From contig DATJAO010000038.1 of NCBI GenBank assembly GCA_035516175.1, forward strand, positions 1 through 64,000: DNA of 64,000 nucleotides, read 5' to 3'. The position numbers and the translations under genes were made by a program. Positions within the stretch are counted from its first letter, which is position 1. Every line of letters starts with the position of its first letter. Below the pieces are notes generated by a model. The model did no database searches and was not told where the DNA came from. It was given only the letters and a program-made list of their open reading frames with translations. Shown here in pieces: positions 36,665-44,861 of the stretch. Source of the DNA: DASPSR01 sp035516175 (GTDB lineage Bacteria > Nitrospirota > UBA9217).

Positions 36665-38218
36665 ATGTTCGATAAACGGGTAGTGTTGATCGTTCTGGAC
36701 GGCTGGGGAATCAATACGGCCAAAAAGGCAAATGCAATCGCCGAGGCGCGTGCCCCAATCTATGAAAGTTTTCTCAGAGACTGGCCGCACACCCAGCTCC
36801 AGGCTTCAGGCGAGGCCGTAGGTCTCCCCGACGGACAGATGGGGAACTCCGAAGTCGGTCATCTGAATCTCGGAGCGGGAAGGATCGTGTATCAGGATTC
36901 GACTCGCATCAGCAAAGCGATCAGAGATGGGGAATTCTTCAAGAACCCTGTCCTGCTTTCCGCAATGGAGTCCGTAAAGCAGTCCAACAGAACGCTCCAT
37001 CTTATGGGACTTCTTTCGGACGGAGGAGTGCACAGCCGTCTTGACCATATCTTCGCGCTTTTTGACATGGTGAAGGCGCAGGGAATCACGGACGTATATT
37101 TCCACGCATTTCTTGATGGCAGGGACACGCCGCCTTCAAGCGCCATAGAGTTCATTACCATGCTGGAGGAGCATTTCTCTAAAATCGGTATCGGCGCAAT
37201 TGCCACGGTCTCGGGCCGCTACTACGCGATGGATCGGGACAAACGATGGGAGCGCGTGCAAAAAGCATATGAGGCCATGGTCATGGGAGAGGGCATTAGG
37301 AAGTATTCGGCCGTCGAAGCGGTGAAACAGAGCTACGAACACAAAAGAACCGATGAATTTATGATCCCGACTGTCATACTTAAACCAAAAACGAACCGCC
37401 CCCTTGCCACGATGCAGAGCGGGGATTCGGTGATCTTCTGCAATTTTCGTTCTGACCGTGCGAGAGAAATCACCCGGGCGCTTACCGACTCCGAATTCCA
37501 GGGCTTCAAACGGCAGACGTTCCCGAAACTCTCTTCCTTCGTTTGTCTTACGACGTATGATGAGACCTTCTCCCTGCCGGTAGCCTTTGCACCTGTGAAG
37601 CTTACCAATATTCTGGGAGAGATCTTGAGTTCACACGGGGTGAGACAACTCCGCATCGCCGAGACCGAGAAATATGCACATGTCACATTTTTCTTCAATG
37701 GCGGAGAAGAATCCCCGTTTCCGCTGGAAGACCGGATACTGATCCCGTCTCCTCGCGACGTCGCTACGTATGATAAAAAACCTGAAATGAGCGCACGGGA
37801 AATCACCGATGCACTTGTCAAAAACATCACATCGGGACAATATGGCTTTATTCTGACGAATTATGCAAACCCTGATATGGTCGGTCACACAGGCGTGCTT
37901 GAGGCTGCAATAAAGGCAGTTGAGGTTTTGGATGAGTGCCTGGGCAGGGTGTTCCGCGCCGCGCAGGAAGCGGGCGCATGCGTGCTCATTACTGCGGACC
38001 ACGGTAACCTCGAGATGATGTCGGATCCTTCGACTGGACAGCCACACACGGCCCATACAACCGACCCCGTGCCGTTTATCGTGATCAAGGAAAAAGTCAA
38101 TCTCAGAAAAGACGGCATTCTCGCCGATGTGGCCCCGACCGTGCTTGATCTCCTCGGTATTGAGAAGCCAGCGGACATGACGGGAAGCAGTTTGATTCTG
38201 ACATCCTCCCCGGCCTGA
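36665..38218 (+). CDS. gpmI: 2,3-bisphosphoglycerate-independent phosphoglycerate mutase
   Basis: This Mn-dependent iPGM interconverts 3- and 2-phosphoglycerate. The 517-residue protein has LIVLDGWGIN at the N terminus, the phospho-Ser in GQMGNSEVGHLNLGAG (about residue 62), FHAFLDGRDTPPSS (about 144-157), NYANPDMVGHTG (about 400) and TADHGNLEMM (about 440), which carry the metal ligands. AAGGAG lies 9 bases before the ATG. A 12-bp stem-loop spans its stop codon. Confidence 0.96.
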   Translation: MFDKRVVLIVLDGWGINTAKKANAIAEARAPIYESFLRDWPHTQLQASGEAVGLPDGQMGNSEVGHLNLGAGRIVYQDSTRISKAIRDGEFFKNPVLLSAMESVKQSNRTLHLMGLLSDGGVHSRLDHIFALFDMVKAQGITDVYFHAFLDGRDTPPSSAIEFITMLEEHFSKIGIGAIATVSGRYYAMDRDKRWERVQKAYEAMVMGEGIRKYSAVEAVKQSYEHKRTDEFMIPTVILKPKTNRPLATMQSGDSVIFCNFRSDRAREITRALTDSEFQGFKRQTFPKLSSFVCLTTYDETFSLPVAFAPVKLTNILGEILSSHGVRQLRIAETEKYAHVTFFFNGGEESPFPLEDRILIPSPRDVATYDKKPEMSAREITDALVKNITSGQYGFILTNYANPDMVGHTGVLEAAIKAVEVLDECLGRVFRAAQEAGACVLITADHGNLEMMSDPSTGQPHTAHTTDPVPFIVIKEKVNLRKDGILADVAPTVLDLLGIEKPADMTGSSLILTSSPA

Positions 38219-38234
38219 AAGTCGGGGAGGATGT
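38201..38234 (+). terminator. Strong hairpin spanning the gpmI stop codon
   Basis: ACATCCTCCCCG (38201-38212) and CGGGGAGGATGT (38223-38234) form a perfect 12-bp stem with a 10-nt loop holding the gpmI TGA (38216-38218). No T-tract follows on either strand, so it may stabilise the 3' end or block decay rather than act as a classical terminator. Confidence 0.5.
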
Positions 38235-38368
38235 TAAAGCTATTCCTCTCCACAGAACAAGACCGCGCCAAAGAGGATTCAATCAGCCGTTACTCTTCCC
38301 TTACCGAGTCTTCGGAGCAAGATGATACATCCCTCCGGTCAGTACTCCTGCACGCGGTTCGGGCAATC

Positions 38369-38397
38369 TTGACAAGTAATATTGCTTTGGGTATAGT
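38369..38397 (+). promoter_or_regulatory. Strong sigma-70 promoter upstream of the exported-protein cluster
   Basis: A perfect TTGACA (38369-38374), a 17-bp spacer, and TATAGT (38392-38397, one mismatch). Transcripts would begin near 38404, leaving about a 190-nt leader before the first gene. A 17-codon frame (ATG 38404 to TGA 38457) starts at that point. Confidence 0.75.
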
Positions 38398-38465
38398 TTT
38401 CACATGTCTTCCCCGTACCATCCTCCCCTTTGCCCCCGTGACGGTTCTCAGAGGTGAATATTACC

Positions 38466-38494
38466 TTGACTTAAAAGCCCGTATATGAAATAGT
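38466..38494 (+). promoter_or_regulatory. Second sigma-70-like promoter
   Basis: TTGACT (38466-38471) and AATAGT (38489-38494) with a 17-bp spacer, 102 bp upstream of the coding start. The -10 has four of six consensus bases, so it is weaker than the promoter at 38369. Confidence 0.5.
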
Positions 38495-38595
38495 TGTTAA
38501 TATAAACACCTGTGTGGAGGAGGTAAACATCGAAATATTTGAAAATATTATAACGTAAACTGATGTATACTATAACGATAAAGGGAGGTATAAAA

Positions 38596-39453
38596 ATGTC
38601 ATTGAGAAGAGCAGGCTTTTTCGCAGTCGTCATAACATTTTCCGTTCTCATTACCGGCAGCGCCTACGCACAGCTTGTAGGCACGGTCAAGGATGTAATT
38701 GATCCCGTCGGTAGCACAGGCAAGGTGGACTGGACTACGGGAGTGATAACGGCGGTTGGCATCGGCGCACCTCCGGCCCAGCCAGCGAACCCGGCTCAGG
38801 CGCGCGCGATGGCCGAGAGGTCAGCGCAAGTCGTCGCGTACCGCAATCTGCTGGAAGCAGTGAAGGGCGTACGGGTGGATTCAACTACGACCGTGGAGAA
38901 CTTCATCGTCACGAGCGATGTGATCAAAACACAGGTGAATGGTATCATTCAGGGCGCCACGGTAATGGATAAAAAATACATGTCTGACGGATCAGTGGAG
39001 GTCACCGTCGGGATGCAGCTTACCGGAGCACTGGCTGAATCGCTGCTCCCAAAAACTCCTCTGACACCTCCTGGAGGGTTGCCTGGCACATCTGTTCCGG
39101 GAACCACGGGACAACTTTATACTGGTCTCATCGTGGACGCGCGTGGTCTCGGCGTCAGGCCCGCTATGGCGCCCAAGATCCTGAATGAGGATGGCAAGGA
39201 GGTCTATGGCTCCGCATGGATCAACAGGGACTATGCCGTGCGGGAAGGCATGGTCGGCTATATGAAGGATCCCGTTGCTGCTCAGGCAAATCCTCGCGTG
39301 GCGGATAAGCCGCTTATGGTAAAGGCGCTTAAGGTTTCCGGCGATGGCAGGGTGGACACGGTCATCAGCAATGCCGATGCAGCCATGCTCCAGGGCGTAT
39401 CGCAGAATCTGAGCATGCTCGAAAAATGCAGGGTTATCATTCTGGTCGATTAG
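38596..39453 (+). CDS. Exported LPP20/FlgT-N-like protein, paralogue 1
   Basis: A 285-residue exported protein: the signal peptide ends ITGSAYA (about residue 25), with no lipobox Cys. The N-terminal half (about 35-150) resembles LPP20/FlgT N-terminal domains, with GIGAPP, ARAMAERSAQVVAYRNLLEA and VKGVRVDSTTTVENF. The C-terminal half (about 180-285) begins YTGLIVDARGLGVRPAM, ends CRVIILVD, and recurs in the gene at 42227. ATG 38596 follows AGGGAGG (38582-38588); the in-frame ATG at 38563 lies before the Shine-Dalgarno. It probably acts in the periplasm or at the outer membrane. Function unknown. Confidence 0.75.
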   Translation: MSLRRAGFFAVVITFSVLITGSAYAQLVGTVKDVIDPVGSTGKVDWTTGVITAVGIGAPPAQPANPAQARAMAERSAQVVAYRNLLEAVKGVRVDSTTTVENFIVTSDVIKTQVNGIIQGATVMDKKYMSDGSVEVTVGMQLTGALAESLLPKTPLTPPGGLPGTSVPGTTGQLYTGLIVDARGLGVRPAMAPKILNEDGKEVYGSAWINRDYAVREGMVGYMKDPVAAQANPRVADKPLMVKALKVSGDGRVDTVISNADAAMLQGVSQNLSMLEKCRVIILVD

Positions 39454-39521
39454 CAAGCCGTGCGATGGTAAGAGGATCAGCCCGTATGGCCGATCTCGAG
39501 AATAACGATGGGAGGTAGGCA

Positions 39522-40700
39522 ATGTTTACAGTGGTGAAACGCCTCATACTGGCAGTAACTGCCCTCGCGGCGCTGACTGCGGTTGCTGGTTGCGGGCCCA
39601 AGGCCGCACCGTCAATGTCGGTGATGGACACGCCCGAGTATCATTATAATCAGGGTCTGAAGGCATTGGACGCCGACAGACTGGATGACGCGATGCGAGA
39701 GTTCGACCGCGCAGTCGCCCTTGACCCGAAATCTCCGTTCGGTTATATCGGCAAAGGCCTCACCTTGGGCAAAAAAGGCGACTTTAAGCCGGCCTATGAG
39801 AACATGGAAAAAGCAAAGGATTATGAGAAAAAAGGCATCGAATCCCGCATAGGCATGATCAGGCTCTACGGAATGCAGATGGCCAAGGACCAGAAGCAGG
39901 TCAATGACCTCGTCAAATCGGCCGAGCACGAATTCAAGGCTGCCAATGAGAAGGAGCCGAACAACCCGCGACTGCACTACTACATGGGGATGTGCTACAA
40001 GATGGCGCTCGATTTCGACAAAGCCGCGACGATGTTCCGCGCTGTTCTCGACATGAATCGCGACTTCGTCGGAGAAGCCAATGCAGAGTGGGCCCTGATC
40101 CAGAAGATTCAGCGCGCAGCTCCCGGAACTGAGATCGGCAAGAAGATCGCCCTCATCGACAAAATCGACCGGGCCGATATCGCAGCACTCTTCGACCAGG
40201 AGATGAACCTGGAGAAACTCTTCACCAAGCGGGGAACGAAGACCTATGATACGAGTTTCAAGGCACCAACCGAGTCATCAACCCGCTTTTCGCCGGAGAC
40301 GACGGTGAAGATGGAACCCGCCACGGATATCGAAAACAACTGGCTCAAACCGAGCATCGAAACGGTGCTCAAGCTCCAGGTCCGGGGCCTCGAGGCCGGC
40401 CCGAACCACACCTTCGAGCCTGACAAGCTGATTACGAAGGCGGAGTTCGCACTCATGCTTGAAGACATTCTGATCAAGGTTTCCGGCGACGAGAAGCTCG
40501 CCACGAAGTACATTGGTACGACGTCGCTCTTTCCCGATGTGCGGAACGACCATTACGCGTTCAATGCCATCATGGTCGTGACCTCGCGAGGCTTTATCGA
40601 GGCCGATAAGGCGACGGGTGAATTCAAACCGAATGACCCCGTGTCGGGCGCTGATGCCCTGCTCGCGATACGGGAGTTTAAGGACCAGCTTAAGTTCTAA
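39522..40700 (+). CDS. Lipoprotein with TPR repeats and a C-terminal SLH-like domain
   Basis: A 392-residue predicted lipoprotein (lipobox AVAGC, Cys about residue 24). TPR-like repeats occupy about residues 38-195 (for example DDAMREFDRAVALDPKSPFG). The C-terminal part (about 285-390) has an S-layer-homology-like pattern: ITKAEFALMLEDILIKV, LFPDVRNDHYAFNAIMVV, and ANK-type GEFKPNDPVSGADALLAI. SLH domains usually bind cell-wall polymers, so this could link an outer-membrane lipoprotein to the periplasmic matrix. GGGAGG lies before the ATG. An excellent terminator follows at 40715. Confidence 0.78.
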   Translation: MFTVVKRLILAVTALAALTAVAGCGPKAAPSMSVMDTPEYHYNQGLKALDADRLDDAMREFDRAVALDPKSPFGYIGKGLTLGKKGDFKPAYENMEKAKDYEKKGIESRIGMIRLYGMQMAKDQKQVNDLVKSAEHEFKAANEKEPNNPRLHYYMGMCYKMALDFDKAATMFRAVLDMNRDFVGEANAEWALIQKIQRAAPGTEIGKKIALIDKIDRADIAALFDQEMNLEKLFTKRGTKTYDTSFKAPTESSTRFSPETTVKMEPATDIENNWLKPSIETVLKLQVRGLEAGPNHTFEPDKLITKAEFALMLEDILIKVSGDEKLATKYIGTTSLFPDVRNDHYAFNAIMVVTSRGFIEADKATGEFKPNDPVSGADALLAIREFKDQLKF

Positions 40701-40714
40701 TCGGATTTACCGAT

Positions 40715-40747
40715 GCCCGCCCCGCATATATCGGGGCGGGCTTTTTT
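40715..40747 (+). terminator. Intrinsic terminator after the TPR-SLH gene
   Basis: GCCCGCCCCG (40715-40724) pairs perfectly with CGGGGCGGGC (40732-40741) around a 7-nt loop, followed by six T residues. The next start codon is only 6 bp beyond the T-run. Confidence 0.92.
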
Positions 40748-40753
40748 GATGTC

Positions 40754-42145
40754 ATGATGAACAGACCTCTATTCGCAATGATAATTCTTGCCGGAATCTG
40801 TTTTCCAGGCATTGCCGGCGCCGAACTGAAAGTACTCTCCGGCGAGCACACCGTTGTTTATGACATCGTCAATCCACGGGGAGTAGCCTTTATTCCCGAT
40901 TATTCCAATGAATCATCCGAACAGAAAGTTATCAGTCAGGACGAGTTCAGCAAACGGGTGCAAGTGACCTCCAAGATGTACCCCATGAAGACCCGTGTTC
41001 CGTATCCTATTCAGGGTGGAGTTATGCCTCCGTCTGTAATGCAGTACCTTGTGCCGGAACGTGACCGGCAGTCCAATGACCCCGCAATCGTGCGCCTTGC
41101 ACAGGACGTGACTCGTGGCAGCCGGTACGCCCATGAAGCGGCCAACGCAATCCTATCATGGATTGCGGACAACCTGACATTCGATACGAGCATCTCAACG
41201 CCTTCAGATGCACTCTCGGCGCTGAGGTACAAAAAAGCCTATTGCGTCGGCTACTCCAATCTCGCTGTGGCAATGCTCAGAGCGGCAGGCATCCCCGCTC
41301 GCGTGGCCCACGGCTATCTCCCGCCGGGATATGATTGGGGTTTTTCAAAAGAATATTGGGGTGTTAAAGTCAATGACGGCGGCTTCCACGCCTATCTGGA
41401 GATATACTATCCCGATACTGGATGGGTATTTTCCGATGCCGAGCATTCCCATAATTTCGTAGATCCATTCCATATCGTTCTTCACCTCGACGGAATGGAA
41501 ATGCCGGGAGCGTACAAAGGAGGCTATCTGGAAGTTGACAAGGCCACATTCTACACCATCTTTCAGGAAGAGGATAAGTCCGTAATGGTCGATGAACTGC
41601 CTATACCGAAAGAGAAGCGGCTCGGCAGGCGTCTGGACGATGTTCAGCATTCGGCGCTCGTAACAGGCAGGGTAACCGATACTAATGGCGCCCCGGTGCA
41701 AAAAGGTTCTGCGGTCTTATGGAAAGACGGCAGGGGTACGCCGTATCCATTCGCTGACGGCCATTATGCCGCGGCACTGACGATCCCGGGGAAATACCGG
41801 GTTGAACTAAAAGGCCCTGGTTTTGCAAAGTCGTCCCAAGAACTTCAGATAGAACAGGGGACAGTATACCGGCTGAATTTTACCCTGCATCCGGGCGGTA
41901 GCATTAAGGGAAAAGTTACAGATTCGGCGGGCAGGCCCATTGAGGATGGCGACGTTTTCTATCGTGACGGGAACACCAGTTACGGCGTTTCCATCGAAAA
42001 AGACGGCACATATAGAATAGAAGGTCTTGCCCCTGGTCAATACAAAGTATCTGTCATGACGGGCAATAGGGAGACATCGCGTACAGGCCAGGTGGAAGCA
42101 GGCAAAGAAACCTTGATGGATTTTATTGTACCTATGGTAAAATAA
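40754..42145 (+). CDS. Exported transglutaminase-like protein with two carboxypeptidase-regulatory-like domains
   Basis: A 463-residue exported protein (signal peptide ending GIAGA, about residue 23). The transglutaminase-like papain-fold core (about 105-240) has the catalytic triad pattern: Cys in KKAYCVGYSNLAVAMLRAAG (about 162), His in GGFHAYLEIYYPDTGWV (about 214), and Asp in FSDAEHS (about 231). Two Ig-like CarboxypepD_reg domains follow (about 300-380 and 385-463), for example GKVTDSAGRPIEDGDVF. Bacterial members can be peptidases or cross-linkers; the substrate is unknown. ATG at 40754 or 40757; no Shine-Dalgarno is visible because the terminator lies just upstream. Confidence 0.85.
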   Translation: MMNRPLFAMIILAGICFPGIAGAELKVLSGEHTVVYDIVNPRGVAFIPDYSNESSEQKVISQDEFSKRVQVTSKMYPMKTRVPYPIQGGVMPPSVMQYLVPERDRQSNDPAIVRLAQDVTRGSRYAHEAANAILSWIADNLTFDTSISTPSDALSALRYKKAYCVGYSNLAVAMLRAAGIPARVAHGYLPPGYDWGFSKEYWGVKVNDGGFHAYLEIYYPDTGWVFSDAEHSHNFVDPFHIVLHLDGMEMPGAYKGGYLEVDKATFYTIFQEEDKSVMVDELPIPKEKRLGRRLDDVQHSALVTGRVTDTNGAPVQKGSAVLWKDGRGTPYPFADGHYAAALTIPGKYRVELKGPGFAKSSQELQIEQGTVYRLNFTLHPGGSIKGKVTDSAGRPIEDGDVFYRDGNTSYGVSIEKDGTYRIEGLAPGQYKVSVMTGNRETSRTGQVEAGKETLMDFIVPMVK

Positions 42146-42226
42146 TGTGAAGGGAAAATGGTCTTGAAGGAGTCCTGCGTCTTTTTTGTCTTTCCTATTT
42201 CATGACATAGTAGCTTGAGGGACAGA

Positions 42227-43261
42227 ATGAAAAAATACCCCATTAATGTTTTTATCCTTACTTTTTGTCTTCTGTATTCTGGATCTTTGTGGGCACAGAC
42301 CTTCGGCCTGGCGGATGCGGTAGAGACCACGGCCGCTGGCGCGATCAACTGGACAGTCGGAGAAGTCTATGCGAAGGGGATCGGAGCACCTCCGGCATTT
42401 CCCGGGAATGCGGCCCAGGCCCGAGCCATGGCCGAACGGGCGGCATACGTAGTAGCGCTCAGAAACCTGCTTGAAACCGTCAAGGGGGTCCGTGTTGACG
42501 CTGAAACCGTTGTTGAGAACTATATAGTAAAGAGCGACGTGATCAGGACCAGGGTGGAGGGAATCGTCAAGGGCGCCAGGATCGTGAACACCCAGTACAT
42601 GCCGGACGGTTCGGTCGAAGTGCTTGTAGCAATGCCCATGAGAGGGGCTTTTTTGAATGCTATTGTACCGGACTCGTTCGGCAGACCGTCGATAATCCCG
42701 GTTCCTCAGAAACCGGCGCCTGTTGCACCAGAAAAAAAGATAGAGCCACTGAAACCCGAACCGACCATACCAGCGCCTCCTGCTTTGCCTGAGACAAAAA
42801 TAGAGCCTCCGAAGCCTTCACCACAGCCCCAGCAACCCGAAAAGAAAGCAGAACCGTCAAAGCCTGAGCCTGTTCAGCCCGTTCCCGCACCGCAGGGTCA
42901 GCCGACGGTGGCGTTCAAAGGCGGCGTCGCCACCGGACTGGTGATAGACGGCAGAGGGCTGGGTTTGAGGCCTGCACTGTTGCCGAAGATAGTCGATCAG
43001 CAGGGCCAGGAAATCTACGTAGGTCAGGTCGTAACCAGAACGAATGCCGTTGAACAAGGCGTAGCCGGCTATGCGAAAGATGTAAATGCCGCCACGAACA
43101 ATTTTCGGGTGACCGACAACCCGGCCGTCATCAAGGGGGTGAACGCGTCCGGTGCGGCGAGAACGGATGTCGTAATCGGCCAGGCTGATGCGCAGGCACT
43201 CCGGCAAATGTCCGGAAAAGGCGATTTTCTGCAGTATTGCAGGGTCATCATTGTCTACTGA
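42227..43261 (+). CDS. Exported LPP20/FlgT-N-like protein, paralogue 2, with Pro-rich linker
   Basis: A 344-residue exported protein (signal peptide ending GSLWA, about residue 23) that aligns with the protein at 38596 over both ends. The N-terminal domain has KGIGAPPAFPGNAAQARAMA and VKGVRVDAETVVENYIV. The C-terminal domain has ATGLVIDGRGLGLRPALLPK and ends CRVIIVY. Between them is a 75-residue Pro/Lys/Glu-rich linker (about 150-230) absent from paralogue 1, suited to spanning part of the periplasm. ATG 42227 is chosen because GAGGG precedes it; the in-frame TTG 42215 is upstream of that site. Function unknown. Confidence 0.75.
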   Translation: MKKYPINVFILTFCLLYSGSLWAQTFGLADAVETTAAGAINWTVGEVYAKGIGAPPAFPGNAAQARAMAERAAYVVALRNLLETVKGVRVDAETVVENYIVKSDVIRTRVEGIVKGARIVNTQYMPDGSVEVLVAMPMRGAFLNAIVPDSFGRPSIIPVPQKPAPVAPEKKIEPLKPEPTIPAPPALPETKIEPPKPSPQPQQPEKKAEPSKPEPVQPVPAPQGQPTVAFKGGVATGLVIDGRGLGLRPALLPKIVDQQGQEIYVGQVVTRTNAVEQGVAGYAKDVNAATNNFRVTDNPAVIKGVNASGAARTDVVIGQADAQALRQMSGKGDFLQYCRVIIVY

Positions 43262-43273
43262 TCCCCTGATTCG

Positions 43274-43313
43274 CGAAAAAACGTCACCGTGATTATTCTC
43301 GGTGCATTTTTCG
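43274..43313 (+). terminator. Probable terminator hairpin after paralogue 2
   Basis: CACCG (43285-43289) pairs with CGGTG (43300-43304), and the outer CGAAAAA (43274-43280) pairs with TTTTTCG (43307-43313). The A/T flanks would allow termination in either direction. It lies 13 bp after the stop. Confidence 0.55.
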
Positions 43314-43438
43314 TCACGGCAATGATTCTTGACATGATCGGCCTGTTTGTGATAGGAAGTAACAGAACATATTCGGGCTGTGTGTGATCGCGACCGGTTT
43401 GGTTGTGATAAAATATTTTTCCTGAACTTATCTGGAGC

Positions 43439-44821
43439 ATGTTCATGCCAAGGGCCGCATCGCGGTTTTACATAGTGTTTTTTGTTTTCATCGTGTTAGC
43501 AGGATGCGTACCACCCCGGCCCATACCGCGATATCGGGATGTCAGCAACCCCCTCAAACGAGTGGCCGTATTACCGATGAAAAACGATACCTTGGATGTC
43601 GATGGTCCGAATGTTGTCAGAAAAAAGATGATCGCGGCCCTGGAAAATAAATCCTATTATGTAAAAAACACGCAAGAAACAGACCAGATACTCCGCGATC
43701 AAATGGGGATCAATCTCGGTGGACAGCTGGAGTTGACAACACCGCAGAAAATCGGCGAGGTTTTGGGCGTTGAAGGATTATTATATGGAACGCTCATGGA
43801 TTTCGATGAGACAACAACAGGCCTGCTGGACGTTAAAAAGGTCAGAGCGAAATTCAAGCTCGTGAACGCGATGACGGGCCAGACAGTCTGGGAACGGGGG
43901 CTCGGGGTAAGGTCGGAAGTGAGAATGTCAGGAACATCGGGAAGCGCTGTTGCTCTTGCTGCCCGTGCGGCGGATGCCAAGGAAAAAGATGTTCCCTGGG
44001 TGACCATCGAGAGCGCTGCCACCAACGAGAAAAATGTCGGGCGTTCTCTGGCGTATAGCGTCGGGGCTCAGCTTTTTTCCAAAGCCGTCGGCATCCATCT
44101 TGACTATGAATCATCCGAGCTCGTACGAAGGGTCGCGGATAACCTACCCTGGGGGCCCGGCCCGGTTGATGTAGCCACTTTACCGCCGCCCGTGATTACG
44201 GTTCCTGAAATCAAGATGCCCGAACCACCATCGTTCGGGTATATGGATTGGGAAGGAAAACGGGATTTCTCCGCGGTCATCTTCTCCACCTCTTTTGATA
44301 AGAGCAGGAACGAGCCCATTAACATGGAAACCCCGATAGCGATCGCAGGGAACAGAATTCGGATGGACATGGATATGTCAGGGATGATGAAAGGGGCGTC
44401 ACAGTCCCCGCTCAGCAAGGTGGTCATGATCGGTCGGGGCGATAAGAATATCAGTTATACCCTTTATCCCAATAGCCAGAAATACATGGTTCATAAGGAA
44501 AATGCGGAAATAAGGGAAAAACCCCAGATCGAGAGGACCATAGTAGGTAGCGAGGTTGTCAATAAGCATCCGACTGACAAGTTCAAGGTACGGATCACCT
44601 ATAAGGATGGGAGGGTCGAGGAAGGCTTTATCTGGAACGCCAGAGATCTCGACGGCATGACCATTAAGAGCGAAGTGGAGAATAAAGACTTCAAAATAAC
44701 AACGGAGCTGAGGCACATCGTCCTCAGGACTCCTCGCGCCTCGTTGTTCGAGATACCGGATGGCTATGCGGAGGCCAAGAGTATCATGGATTTGATGTCT
44801 TCAGAGCCGAATAAGAAATAA
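43439..44821 (+). CDS. Lipoprotein: GNA1162/CsgG-like N-terminal domain fused to a LolA-like C-terminal region
   Basis: A 460-residue predicted lipoprotein (lipobox VLAGC, Cys about residue 23). The N-terminal domain (about 35-230), with NPLKRVAVLPMKNDTLDVDG and LGVEGLLYGTLMDF, resembles the GNA1162/DUF799 lipoproteins and the TolB-N/CsgG fold. The C-terminal half (about 265-455) is beta-rich, with DFSAVIFSTSF, INMETPIAIAGNRIRMDMDM and KFKVRITYKDGRVEEGF, reminiscent of DUF4412/LolA-type lipoprotein-binding folds. I am confident of export and the N-terminal type, less so of the C-terminal one. An ATG two codons downstream is also possible. Confidence 0.7.
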   Translation: MFMPRAASRFYIVFFVFIVLAGCVPPRPIPRYRDVSNPLKRVAVLPMKNDTLDVDGPNVVRKKMIAALENKSYYVKNTQETDQILRDQMGINLGGQLELTTPQKIGEVLGVEGLLYGTLMDFDETTTGLLDVKKVRAKFKLVNAMTGQTVWERGLGVRSEVRMSGTSGSAVALAARAADAKEKDVPWVTIESAATNEKNVGRSLAYSVGAQLFSKAVGIHLDYESSELVRRVADNLPWGPGPVDVATLPPPVITVPEIKMPEPPSFGYMDWEGKRDFSAVIFSTSFDKSRNEPINMETPIAIAGNRIRMDMDMSGMMKGASQSPLSKVVMIGRGDKNISYTLYPNSQKYMVHKENAEIREKPQIERTIVGSEVVNKHPTDKFKVRITYKDGRVEEGFIWNARDLDGMTIKSEVENKDFKITTELRHIVLRTPRASLFEIPDGYAEAKSIMDLMSSEPNKK

Positions 44822-44861
44822 TGTATAAGAACACAGAATGCGAGCACAAGGAGGCGACACA

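Larger units (their letters stand above)
38219..38595. other. 377-bp non-coding leader region with tandem promoters
   Basis: This gap separates gpmI from the first exported-protein gene. It holds the right half of the gpmI hairpin, a near-consensus promoter at 38369, a second at 38466, and an A+T-rich leader. An 85-codon frame (38231-38488) crosses both promoters and has no recognisable product; I do not call it a gene. Confidence 0.6.

Noticed and set aside
38231..38488. 85-codon frame between gpmI and the first LPP20-like gene
   Set aside because: It starts inside the gpmI hairpin, crosses two promoters, has no Shine-Dalgarno and resembles nothing known.
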